Source: Paramuribaculum sp. (lineage in GTDB: Bacteria > Bacteroidota > Bacteroidia > Bacteroidales > Muribaculaceae). Taken from it: a DNA stretch of 5,712 nucleotides. The position numbers and the translations under genes are program-made. This document shows positions 1 through 5,712 of this stretch, in pieces. The notes beneath the pieces were generated by a model. That model saw nothing but the letters and a program-made list of their open reading frames with translations, was not told where the DNA came from and ran no database searches. Numbering within the stretch: the stretch's first letter is position 1; each line of letters begins with the position of its first letter. The stretch is taken from positions 1-5,712 of the forward strand of contig JAIDXU010000376.1 of the NCBI GenBank assembly GCA_029058455.1, in the 5' to 3' direction.

Positions 1-1
1 A

Positions 2-274
2 CGATATTTGTCACGCAATGTTTTCTTCGGCACTCACTGGGCACGGTGCAACCCGGGTAAATGGACTCCTATCACCGACGGAACTTTCACTCACGATGCA
101 ACGGCAAAAGCCAAAGTGCGTCTCGACTATCAAGGTGGCAAAACCAAAGACAACAGGTTTTATCTGAAAATGGGAGGCTTCTTTGACGAATCGGTGCCCA
201 TGGGAAGCAAATTCAAATGCAACCCCTCTAAAAAAGCTCCTGAAATAGATTGGGAAGCATTAAAAAAATTATAA
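2..274 (+). CDS. 3' end of an unrecognised protein (partial)
   Basis: The reading frame is open from the first bases of the window to a TAA stop at 272-274, giving the last 90 residues of a protein that begins outside the window. A TTG at position 8 could be taken as a start, but the frame continues upstream of it and no initiation signal is visible, so this is a truncated gene. The fragment begins RYLSRNVFFGTHW and ends in a lysine-rich stretch with EIDWEALKKL. It is rich in aromatic residues, glycine and lysine, and alternating polar and hydrophobic residues in the middle suggest beta strands. It has no T9SS-like tail, transmembrane segment or catalytic motif that I recognise. I cannot assign a family or function. 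It is followed by an AT-rich spacer with a hairpin, so it probably belongs to a separate transcription unit from the genes downstream. Confidence 0.75.
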   Translation, partial: RYLSRNVFFGTHWARCNPGKWTPITDGTFTHDATAKAKVRLDYQGGKTKDNRFYLKMGGFFDESVPMGSKFKCNPSKKAPEIDWEALKKL

Positions 275-295
275 TATAAACTTGTAATATAAACT
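272..295. repeat. 11-bp direct repeat, 2-nt spacer
   Basis: The sequence TAATATAAACT occurs at 272-282 and again at 285-295. The TAA of the first copy is the stop codon of the upstream gene. The second copy overlaps the 5' arm of the hairpin that follows, so either copy could pair through TATAAACT with the 3' arm at 325-332. This could be chance in an AT-rich spacer, a local duplication, or an operator for a dimeric regulator. The sequence does not decide between them. Confidence 0.5.
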
Positions 296-332
296 AACGT
301 GAGTTCGATATAAGGATTCACGTTAGTTTATA
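288..332. terminator. Long intergenic hairpin, possible terminator
   Basis: Positions 288-302 and 318-332 are perfect inverted complements (15 bp). The stem extends inward to 306/314 through two more Watson-Crick pairs and two G-U pairs, leaving a 7-nt loop at 307-313. It starts 13 nt after the stop of the upstream gene and ends 54 nt before the propeller gene, which fits a terminator for the former. There is no clear U-tract after the stem on either strand and the stem is AT-rich, so intrinsic termination is uncertain. An mRNA 3'-end stabiliser, a regulatory leader or an operator are alternatives. Confidence 0.5.
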
Positions 333-340
333 ACTCGAAA

Positions 341-348
341 TAAGTTTT
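341..348 (+). promoter_or_regulatory. Weak candidate -7 box for the cargo operon
   Basis: TAAGTTTT matches seven of eight positions of the Bacteroidales -7 consensus TAnnTTTG and lies 38 nt upstream of the first cargo gene, after the hairpin. I see no good TTTG -33 element at the usual spacing. In such AT-rich sequence a seven-of-eight match is weak. It is listed because a promoter is expected between 333 and 386 if the hairpin terminates upstream transcription. Confidence 0.2.
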
Positions 349-386
349 AATCATTTCAATTATCAACATTAATCTACTTTAATTTT

Positions 387-1679
387 ATGCGTAAATCTTT
401 ACTCAATTTATCTTATACCTTGGTTGCCGTTCTTATGGCTTTTGCGGCAGCTCTGCCTGCGTCAGCGCAGTGGCAGAAAGTATGTGATGCTCCCGAAGTG
501 GAACAGGTGTTTGTCACCTCAAAAGGTTCCGTTCTGGTCAGCTCATGGGATGAAATGACAGGTAAGGGCGGTATCTACCGTTCAACCGACAACGGTGACA
601 ACTTTACCAAGACCAGAGCCCGCAACTATCGTTGGAACACATTTATCGAGGTTAGAGATTCGATTATCTATACTCCCGGCGACGGCGCCCATGTTGCCCG
701 CAGTCTTGATGACGGTGCGACCTGGCAGATTCTCTCGTTTGAAGGCATTATCTCCGACTATGTAAGCAGCAAGGAAATGCCTTATGTAACCTCCTATGGA
801 ATGGGATATGACCCTGAACTGAAGAGAATCTATGTAGTGGTTTATGCCGATCAGGTCGGTGTGGTCTACTCCGATGACTTCGGCGAGACATGGCAGCTGA
901 CCGACCGCAAAACACAGCTGCTGAACTTCGGCAACGGTGATATACACATGGATGTTTATTATGGAGCCGTGTTCTTCAAGGGCTATTTTTACGCTCTCGG
1001 CCTCTATACCATACAACGCTATCTGCCCGAGACCAATCGCTGGGAGACAGTTGTGAAAAATCCCAACGGACTGTGTATAACAACCGAGATGGATGGTGTG
1101 CTCTACATGGGCCATGCTCTTGAGATCGAGCCTGGCTATCTGCTGCGCACTACCGAGAACTTCAAGGACTGGGGAACTACACCTTTACCTGCAGGTCAGA
1201 TCAACGCCTATGTACGTGCGCTCGACAATGACGGCAAGATGCTGTTCTATTCATGGAGCAGTCACGGCGTATTCTATTCCACCGACTGTGCGCAGACCTG
1301 GAATGAGTGCGGCACCGGCCTTCCCACCGGCACCCCCGGCGGTTTCTATACCGCATTGGCCAACAATGATGACTATCTGTTTACCTCATGTTACTCGCCT
1401 ATGGCTCAGTTTAACGGTGTGTTCCGTATAGCCAAGAGCGAACTGACTTCAGGAGTATCTGTCGTTGATTCCGACCAGACACAGGTTCAGTATGCAGACA
1501 ATACCCTTATTGTGAGCGGTGTTGAAAGCGCCGACATCATGGTATATGACACAGCTGGCCGCGTGGTGATGAGCACCAAGGGCACCTCATGCTCTCTGTC
1601 GCACCTTGCCGCAGGTACCTATATCTATAACGTTAAGATAGCCGGTCGCACCCTTTCAGGCAAAGTGGTGGTACTTTGA
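387..1679 (+). CDS. Secreted Asp-box beta-propeller protein, T9SS tail
   Basis: This encodes a 430-residue exported protein. Residues 1-27 form a signal peptide: basic start MRKSLL, a hydrophobic core, and an ASA|Q cleavage site after A27. There is no lipobox. The body carries five Asp-box (BNR-like, SxDxGxTW) motifs: S66-F73, S106-W113, S162-W169, a degenerate one at about T255-W262, and S298-W305. These mark hairpins in sialidase-like or WD40/YVTN-like beta-propellers. Residues about 355-430 form a T9SS type A sorting domain, with YDTAGRVV near 387-394, AAGTYIYNVK near 408-417 and final GKVVVL. T9SS tails of this type are removed at the cell surface, so the protein should be secreted or surface-attached. 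No sialidase FRIP motif or arginine triad is evident, so a hydrolase function is not supported; binding or adhesion is an inference. The ATG lies in an AT-rich context without a Shine-Dalgarno sequence, as is usual in Bacteroidota. The next gene starts 20 nt after the stop, suggesting one transcript. Confidence 0.88.
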   Translation: MRKSLLNLSYTLVAVLMAFAAALPASAQWQKVCDAPEVEQVFVTSKGSVLVSSWDEMTGKGGIYRSTDNGDNFTKTRARNYRWNTFIEVRDSIIYTPGDGAHVARSLDDGATWQILSFEGIISDYVSSKEMPYVTSYGMGYDPELKRIYVVVYADQVGVVYSDDFGETWQLTDRKTQLLNFGNGDIHMDVYYGAVFFKGYFYALGLYTIQRYLPETNRWETVVKNPNGLCITTEMDGVLYMGHALEIEPGYLLRTTENFKDWGTTPLPAGQINAYVRALDNDGKMLFYSWSSHGVFYSTDCAQTWNECGTGLPTGTPGGFYTALANNDDYLFTSCYSPMAQFNGVFRIAKSELTSGVSVVDSDQTQVQYADNTLIVSGVESADIMVYDTAGRVVMSTKGTSCSLSHLAAGTYIYNVKIAGRTLSGKVVVL

Positions 1680-1699
1680 CACCTAATTTAGTTAAGCAT

Positions 1700-3607
1700 A
1701 TGCGATTTCTGACAACACTGTGTGCCGGTCTGTTAACGCTGACCGGTGCCCTGGCCGCGGATTCCGTGCCCTATCTGTCATGCGACTTCGAGGAGGGGCT
1801 CCCAACCGGATTCATGGTCTACGATAAAGATGCCCAGCCGTTGCATTTTCTTATGAAGCAACTCGGTTTCGAGCAGGGTGACAGCTGGCGTGTGTTTACC
1901 GACCGACTCAGCGGCAATCATTATATCGGCTCCCCGTCAATGCACTCCAACAGCGGAGCCAACCCGACTCCCGCGAATGACTGGCTGATAAGCACGCCGG
2001 TGTTGCTGAGGGGCGATAACCCTGTTTTGAGCTGGCAGGCATCCTCAATCAACAATCAGTATGATGACCTGAGCAGTTATAGAATCTATGTAAGTGCCAC
2101 AGCTTCGACCCCCGACGATGACTGGGGGGAGCCACTGGTCAATGCTGATGCCCCGCTTGATGTGTGGGAGACATTTGAGATAGGCCTCGATGAGTTTGAA
2201 GGTCAGCGAGTGCGTATAGCCTTTGTCAATGTGAGCTGCGACTGCGAAGTGCTGGGACTGGATGACATTATGGTGAGCGGCGGTCAGGGACCGGCCGAGG
2301 TGCAGCTTCGTCCCGGACGATATGCTCTCGGTGGTGGCACTGCCCGTCTTGGCGCACTGATTACCGCTACCTCCACTCAGCCGGTCACTTCGGCTTCGGT
2401 GGTGTTTGAAGTCGATGGTAAGAGCTACACGGCCTCTAACTCAAATCTGAATCTGAGCCGTGGGGAGTCGGTGGAGCTGTGGAGCGACTATGAGCTGAAT
2501 CAACCTTACGGCACCACTATCGACTATCGGGTTACCGCCACTGTCAACGGCCTCGACTATGACCCTGTCAACGAGCAGACCACAATGCTGGCTTTCCTGC
2601 CCCGCCGTCGTGTGCTTCTGGAGGAGACCACCGGTATGTGGTGCGGCTGGTGTCCGCTGGGTATCCTGGCTATCGACAGTCTTATAAATACTTATGGCAA
2701 CGATATCATTCCTGTTGCTATTCATGTCATAGCCAATCAGGATGCTCTGGCAATGGATGGATATGCCGATTTCCTCAAGGTGCCGGGAGCGGCTCCGATA
2801 GGTATATTCGACCGCACTGAGACCTGCTCATCGCCTATGGTATTGATCCGCGACCGCGGGCGTGACACTTATGTTGTGGGACGCGGAGGATTTGGCACCG
2901 TGGCCGCCTCACACATCAATATTCTGCCGATGGCCGGTATAGAGCTTGATACCCGTGTGTCAGGACGCAAAATCGAGGTCAATGTCACGGCCCGCACGGC
3001 TGTGGATGTGACCTCGCGTGATATTCGTGTGGCGTTGGTGCTTACCGAGGATAATGTGTGGCAGAACGGGTATTATCAGACCAACTATCTCAGCAGCTTT
3101 GATCGTGGCGGTACAGGCGATTATGCCACTCTGCCACAGCATATAGTGTCGGATATGACCTTCAGTCATGTGGCACGGATGGTGGCCGAAAACCGTTATG
3201 ACGGCATACCGGGTTCGCTACCTTCAGACATGAAGGCAGATCAACCATATACCTTCACATACGCATTCAATATTACAAATATGGTGAATGTATCCAATGC
3301 CAATGTGGTGGGAGTGCTTGTAGATGCAGTTACCGGCGAGGTGCTCAATGCCAATGCCTGCCATGCCGGATCATCGACGACAGGAGTGGAGAATGTAGCC
3401 GTCGATGGCGAGATTCCCGCTATCAGTGTTGCGCCCGGATCCGTAACTGTCCGCCCGGTTGGTGCACAGCCCGTTAAGGTAGCGCTCTATGATCTTACAG
3501 GCCGCCTGGTCCGCACCGCTGAGGTGTCGACAGATGTTACGCTCACCGCTCCTGCAGGACTCTATCTGCTGCGTGTCGGTTCGAATACCGTTAAGGTAAG
3601 TCTATGA
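1700..3607 (+). CDS. Choice-of-anchor J / Omp28-related thioredoxin-like T9SS protein
   Basis: This is a 635-residue exported protein. I chose the ATG at 1700 because it begins directly with a signal peptide (MRFLTTLCAGLL..., ALA|A cleavage near residue 19). The frame is open back to a TTG at 1676, but that adds eight polar residues before the signal. Residues about 26-195 resemble a choice-of-anchor J / cleaved-adhesin domain, a jelly-roll also found in gingipains: CDFEEGLPTGF near 28-38, NDWLISTP near 93-100 and LGLDDIMVSG near 185-194. A beta-rich linker precedes an Omp28-related, thioredoxin-like domain starting near 300. It has EETTGMWCGWCP at 308-319 with a CxxC pair C315/C318, and a candidate cis-proline P366 in AAPIGIF. 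Residues about 562-635 form a T9SS type A tail (YDLTGR at 597-602, APAGLYLLRV, final VKVSL). Redox activity is inferred from the CxxC only. Other cysteines are C28, C180, C182, C376 and C554. The gene follows the propeller gene by 20 nt and ends at a strong terminator. Confidence 0.88.
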   Translation: MRFLTTLCAGLLTLTGALAADSVPYLSCDFEEGLPTGFMVYDKDAQPLHFLMKQLGFEQGDSWRVFTDRLSGNHYIGSPSMHSNSGANPTPANDWLISTPVLLRGDNPVLSWQASSINNQYDDLSSYRIYVSATASTPDDDWGEPLVNADAPLDVWETFEIGLDEFEGQRVRIAFVNVSCDCEVLGLDDIMVSGGQGPAEVQLRPGRYALGGGTARLGALITATSTQPVTSASVVFEVDGKSYTASNSNLNLSRGESVELWSDYELNQPYGTTIDYRVTATVNGLDYDPVNEQTTMLAFLPRRRVLLEETTGMWCGWCPLGILAIDSLINTYGNDIIPVAIHVIANQDALAMDGYADFLKVPGAAPIGIFDRTETCSSPMVLIRDRGRDTYVVGRGGFGTVAASHINILPMAGIELDTRVSGRKIEVNVTARTAVDVTSRDIRVALVLTEDNVWQNGYYQTNYLSSFDRGGTGDYATLPQHIVSDMTFSHVARMVAENRYDGIPGSLPSDMKADQPYTFTYAFNITNMVNVSNANVVGVLVDAVTGEVLNANACHAGSSTTGVENVAVDGEIPAISVAPGSVTVRPVGAQPVKVALYDLTGRLVRTAEVSTDVTLTAPAGLYLLRVGSNTVKVSL

Positions 3608-3623
3608 TAATTTGACTCCCTAC

Positions 3624-3671
3624 TATAAAAATGAAGCTGCGTCTGTTTTTTGGCGCAGCTTCATTTTTATA
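3624..3671. terminator. Bidirectional intrinsic terminator
   Basis: Positions 3624-3641 and 3654-3671 form a perfect 18-bp stem around a 12-nt T-rich loop. The GC-rich core (GAAGCTGCG with CGCAGCTTC) is flanked by an A-run on one side and a T-run on the other, so either strand gives a stem ending in a U-tract. It lies 16 nt past the stop of the + strand cargo operon and 12 nt past the stop of the - strand mazG gene, the position expected for a shared terminator of convergent units. Confidence 0.9.
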
Positions 3672-3683
3672 GGCAAGGGGAGA

Positions 3684-4028
3684 TTACTTTTTGAGGTGGC
3701 GGGTTGCGTCGCGATTGCATATAAGGTTGTGTTTTGCCATAAGAGCTTCTGCAATGTTAATGCCGGTCTGATTGGCTATGGCACAACATACCCTTATCAC
3801 ATCGGCCAGCTCCTCAGCCAGATTTTCAACAGTTGCCTTATCGCCCGGTTTCGGTGTCTGTGAGCCGAAGCGTCGGGCCATCACACGGGCAACTTCGCCT
3901 GTCTCTTCGGCAAGAATAGCCATGTTGGTAAGGGGAGGAAAATATCCTGCCGGAGTGTTTAAGATCCATTCATCGACCAAATGCTGAAAATCGTTGAATG
4001 TGAGTTTGTCGGGTTGGTATTCGGTCAT
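3684..4028 (-). CDS. MazG-like nucleotide pyrophosphohydrolase
   Basis: This encodes a 114-residue single-domain member of the all-alpha NTP pyrophosphohydrolase (MazG / RS21-C6) superfamily. Characterised members hydrolyse nucleoside triphosphates, often non-canonical ones, to monophosphate and pyrophosphate in the cytoplasm. The metal-binding pattern EExxE...ExxD is present as E41-E42-x-x-E45 and E73-x-x-D76, 27 residues apart, in helices reading LAEETGEVAR and AEELADVI. The C-terminal part is helical (ANQTGINIAEALMAKHN), and the length is typical of the short single-domain forms. The chosen ATG at 4028 gives MTEYQPDKLTF; an upstream in-frame TTG at 4064 would add twelve residues and is less likely. 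The gene ends against the bidirectional terminator and is divergent from the acyltransferase gene. The exact substrate cannot be read from the sequence. Confidence 0.9.
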   Translation of the reverse strand: MTEYQPDKLTFNDFQHLVDEWILNTPAGYFPPLTNMAILAEETGEVARVMARRFGSQTPKPGDKATVENLAEELADVIRVCCAIANQTGINIAEALMAKHNLICNRDATRHLKK

Positions 4029-4069
4029 CTCTTTAATGAGAAAGGTGTGTAATGAAGATGTCAATGAGG

Positions 4070-4077
4070 TAAAGTTA
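4070..4077 (-). promoter_or_regulatory. Candidate -7 box for the MazG-like gene
   Basis: Read on the - strand the sequence is TAACTTTA followed by C, matching seven of eight positions of TAnnTTTG plus the trailing pyrimidine. Transcription would start near 4063, giving a leader of about 35 nt. No convincing TTTG -33 element is seen at the usual distance. If real, the divergent acyltransferase promoter would lie within about 50 bp of it. Confidence 0.25.
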
Positions 4078-4095
4078 CAGAAATTTTTTTGTTGA

Positions 4096-4129
4096 TTGGA
4101 TAATTAAAGCGAATAATGTGCTATATTTG
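4096..4129 (+). promoter_or_regulatory. Bacteroidales promoter of the acyltransferase gene
   Basis: TATATTTG followed by C at 4122-4130 is an exact match to the Bacteroidales sigma-ABfr -7 element TAnnTTTGY. A TTG at 4096-4098 lies 23 nt upstream and can serve as a weak -33 element; another TTTG at 4088-4091 is too far away. The start codon is at 4136, only 7 nt after the box, so the predicted transcription start is at or next to the AUG. Confidence 0.65.
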
Positions 4130-4135
4130 CATTCT

Positions 4136-5185
4136 ATGGAAACTCCCCGCACTTCGGCCATTAAACGTTATGAGAGTATCGACATAGCCAGATGTTTTGC
4201 GATAATTCTCGTTGTGACAGGTCATTTCAGATCTGAATATATGCCACATGCCTATGATGTGATGGTAGATGTGATATATATGTTCCACATGCCTCTGTTT
4301 ATGTTTGTGAGCGGTTTTCTCTATCAGGCTACCCGAAAAGTAATCCCTTACAGAAAGTTTATTGCAGGTAAGTTCCGCAGGCTTATGATACCCTACTTCA
4401 CGGTATCGGTTTTGGTGATATTGCTAAAAATCTTTATGGGAGGGATTATGACGGTTGATAATCCGGTGACATGGAGGGCATTTGTGGAGATACTATATTA
4501 TCCTGCAGCGGGATATTTCTTGTGGTTTATATGGGCATTGTGGTGGATGATGGTCATAATACCGCTGTTTTCAACCGAGAGGTCGCGTAAAATATTACTT
4601 GCATTTTCAGCTATACTGTTTTTTGTAAGTCAGGATTTGCCTGAAATATTCTGTATTGATAGTTTTGCGAAGATGCTGGTGTTTTTTGTTGGAGGAACCG
4701 TGGTTGCCGATTACATGAAGAAAAACCGTATCGAATCGTTTTCCCTAACCGGTCAGATAACATCGGTGATTGTTTTTACAGTCTTGGCATGGCTGCTTGT
4801 AGCCGGGGCAGGGGATAATGCAGGAATGGCTGGCAAGGCTATTCTTACACTTGCGGCCAATATTTCGGGTATTGCAATGAGCATGACTCTTGCATATTGG
4901 TGGAGGATAAAAGCTTCCGGGCGATTGCTCGCCATAAGTTATTCAGTGGCCGGTGCCTCCTATATCATATATCTTCTCCACACCACATTTCAGGGTTTTG
5001 TGAAAAGTCTGCTCTTTAAAATTCATTGGTTTGACTATACACCTCAGTTACTCACGGCATGGTTGGGAGCAATGATGATTATAGGTGCGGGAGTAGTAGT
5101 GCCGTGGTGGCTGGCGACACAGGTGCTTAACCGCTGGAAGATTACGGCATTTCTTTTTAGTTTAAAAACAAGATGTAAAGCCTGA
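4136..5185 (+). CDS. Acyltransferase 3 family membrane protein
   Basis: This 349-residue polytopic inner-membrane protein belongs to the acyltransferase-3 family (OafA/NodX/WecH type), whose members move acetyl or other acyl groups onto extracytoplasmic sugars. Family marks appear in order: RYESIDIARCFAIILVVTGH at 11-30 with the conserved His30, MFHMPLFMFVSGF at 49-61 with His51, the basic loop KFRRLMIPYF at 79-88, and SYIIYLLHT near 275-283 with His282. Around ten hydrophobic segments are spread along the protein, and there is no C-terminal SGNH domain. I chose the ATG at 4136. The in-frame GTG at 4118 would place an exact -7 promoter element inside the coding sequence, and family members start close to the DIAR motif. 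The gene looks more AT-rich than its neighbours: one sampled 60-nt line has 21 G+C, against 33 in a line of the Omp28-related gene. The substrate could be O-antigen, capsule or another surface glycan; no glycan locus is in view. It converges on dtd with a 2-nt gap. Confidence 0.9.
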   Translation: METPRTSAIKRYESIDIARCFAIILVVTGHFRSEYMPHAYDVMVDVIYMFHMPLFMFVSGFLYQATRKVIPYRKFIAGKFRRLMIPYFTVSVLVILLKIFMGGIMTVDNPVTWRAFVEILYYPAAGYFLWFIWALWWMMVIIPLFSTERSRKILLAFSAILFFVSQDLPEIFCIDSFAKMLVFFVGGTVVADYMKKNRIESFSLTGQITSVIVFTVLAWLLVAGAGDNAGMAGKAILTLAANISGIAMSMTLAYWWRIKASGRLLAISYSVAGASYIIYLLHTTFQGFVKSLLFKIHWFDYTPQLLTAWLGAMMIIGAGVVVPWWLATQVLNRWKITAFLFSLKTRCKA

Positions 5186-5187
5186 TA

Positions 5188-5640
5188 TCAGCGTGATTCG
5201 GCTGTATCGATGACAATTGTCACAGGGCCGTCGTTGATTAGCTCAACCTGCATGTCGGCGCCGAAAATACCCTTCTTTACCGGTCGGCCGATAAGAAGGG
5301 CGAGCTGATCGCAATAAAGATCATAGAGGCGGGTGGCAAGCTCATGACGGGCGGCGTTGACATAGCTTGGTCGGTTGCCTCGGCGCGTGGAGGCAAGGAG
5401 GGTGAATTGGCTCACGGCGAGAATTTCTCCTTCGGTTTGAATAACCGACAGATTCATAACATTGTCGGAGTCGTTGAAAATACGCAGTGCGGCTGTTTTG
5501 GCAGCGAGTTTTATGGCGTCGTCATCGGTATCGTCAACAGCCACTCCAACCAGAACCATCATGCCGGCTCCGATTTCCGAAATTATCTTATTATCAACAC
5601 TCACTGAAGCGCGTGAGCACCGCTGAATTACTATTTTCAT
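5188..5640 (-). CDS. dtd: D-aminoacyl-tRNA deacylase
   Basis: This is a full-length 150-residue Dtd (family usually about 145-150). It hydrolyses D-aminoacyl-tRNAs, and also glycyl-tRNA(Ala), so that mischarged tRNAs do not reach the ribosome. It acts in the cytoplasm as a homodimer. The N-terminus MKIVIQRCSRASVSVD is typical. The active-site motif SQFTL is at 77-81, with the Thr at position 80. The substrate-recognition loop follows (STRRGNRPSY, 84-93). The cross-subunit Gly-cisPro motif is in NDGPVT at 136-141 (G138-P139). All key residues are present, so it should be active. The ATG at 5640 is the only sensible start. An exact -7 promoter box lies 26 nt upstream. The stop is 2 nt from the stop of the convergent acyltransferase gene, with no terminator hairpin between them. 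Confidence 0.97.
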   Translation of the reverse strand: MKIVIQRCSRASVSVDNKIISEIGAGMMVLVGVAVDDTDDDAIKLAAKTAALRIFNDSDNVMNLSVIQTEGEILAVSQFTLLASTRRGNRPSYVNAARHELATRLYDLYCDQLALLIGRPVKKGIFGADMQVELINDGPVTIVIDTAESR

Positions 5641-5665
5641 AGTCAGAATATATGATGAGGGAGTG

Positions 5666-5673
5666 CAAAAGTA
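5666..5673 (-). promoter_or_regulatory. Bacteroidales -7 promoter element for dtd
   Basis: Read on the - strand, TACTTTTG followed by C is an exact match to TAnnTTTGY. It ends 25 nt before the dtd ATG, predicting a start near 5660 and a leader of about 20 nt. The -33 region (GTTA about 20 nt upstream of the box) is a poor match to TTTG. The remaining bases to the window edge are AT-rich and hold nothing else I can identify. Confidence 0.65.
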
Positions 5674-5712
5674 GCGAAAATCCTTAAATTTAACATGGTA
5701 AAACGTTAAAAC

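Noticed and set aside
582..1115. 177-codon open frame on the - strand opposite the propeller gene
   Set aside because: It is fully antisense to a gene with a signal peptide, Asp boxes and a sorting tail. Its translation has no recognisable domain and it has no promoter or start context of its own.
1093..1431. 112-codon + strand frame inside the propeller gene
   Set aside because: It is an out-of-frame shadow of the real coding frame, with low-complexity composition and no motif.
1676..1699. TTG start overlapping the stop of the propeller gene, suggesting translational coupling
   Set aside because: The added residues are polar and delay the signal peptide, while the ATG at 1700 gives a canonical one.
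3612..3863. 83-codon + strand frame opposite the 3' end of the MazG-like gene
   Set aside because: It runs through the terminator stem and lies antisense to a gene with clear catalytic motifs; no family resemblance.
4118..4135. GTG start for the acyltransferase
   Set aside because: It would put the exact TATATTTG promoter element within the coding sequence. The ATG at 4136 fits the family's usual distance to the DIAR motif.
5182..5191. CTGATATCAG palindrome as an operator or attachment site
   Set aside because: It is only 10 bp and largely follows from two convergent TGA stops separated by TA; no flanking repeats or mobile genes are nearby.
5344..5607. 87-codon + strand frame opposite dtd
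   Set aside because: It is antisense to a complete dtd with all active-site motifs and is explained as a reverse-strand shadow.
1..5712. CRISPR arrays, tRNA/rRNA genes, insertion sequences, phage genes or a defence island
   Set aside because: No regularly spaced repeats, cloverleaf-like sequences, transposase motifs or known defence domains were seen on either strand.

Overview
The window looks chromosomal and comes from a member of the Bacteroidota, most likely the order Bacteroidales. Two adjacent secreted proteins end in type IX secretion (T9SS) type A sorting tails, and one of them belongs to the Omp28-related family. Starts lack a Shine-Dalgarno sequence, and two intergenic regions carry exact copies of the Bacteroidales -7 promoter element TAnnTTTG. 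A gut lineage such as Muribaculaceae or Prevotellaceae would fit, but that is inference.

Layout. (1) At 2-274 is the 3' end of an unrecognised + strand gene. (2) At 275-386 is an AT-rich spacer with an 11-bp direct repeat and a long hairpin. (3) At 387-3607 is a two-gene + strand operon. It encodes an Asp-box beta-propeller protein and a choice-of-anchor J / Omp28 thioredoxin-like protein, both with a signal peptide and a T9SS tail. (4) At 3624-3671 is a strong, symmetric, bidirectional terminator. (5) At 3684-4028 on the - strand is a MazG-type nucleotide pyrophosphohydrolase. (6) At 4029-4135 is a divergent promoter region. (7) At 4136-5185 on the + strand is an integral-membrane acyltransferase-3 protein. 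(8) At 5188-5640 on the - strand is dtd, D-aminoacyl-tRNA deacylase, with its promoter just upstream.

How the genes relate. mazG and dtd are housekeeping sanitation genes, for nucleotide pools and mischarged tRNA. From memory they are neighbours on one strand in several Bacteroides genomes; here a more AT-rich acyltransferase gene on the opposite strand separates them. The two T9SS cargo genes are probably co-transcribed and would put a propeller protein and a putative redox-active protein outside the cell. The acyltransferase probably modifies an envelope glycan, but its substrate cannot be read from the sequence.

No RNA genes, insertion sequences, CRISPR arrays or phage genes are visible. 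The least ordinary parts are the cargo pair, the near-leaderless acyltransferase promoter and the repeat/hairpin spacer. Nothing here amounts to a clear new defence or mobile system.
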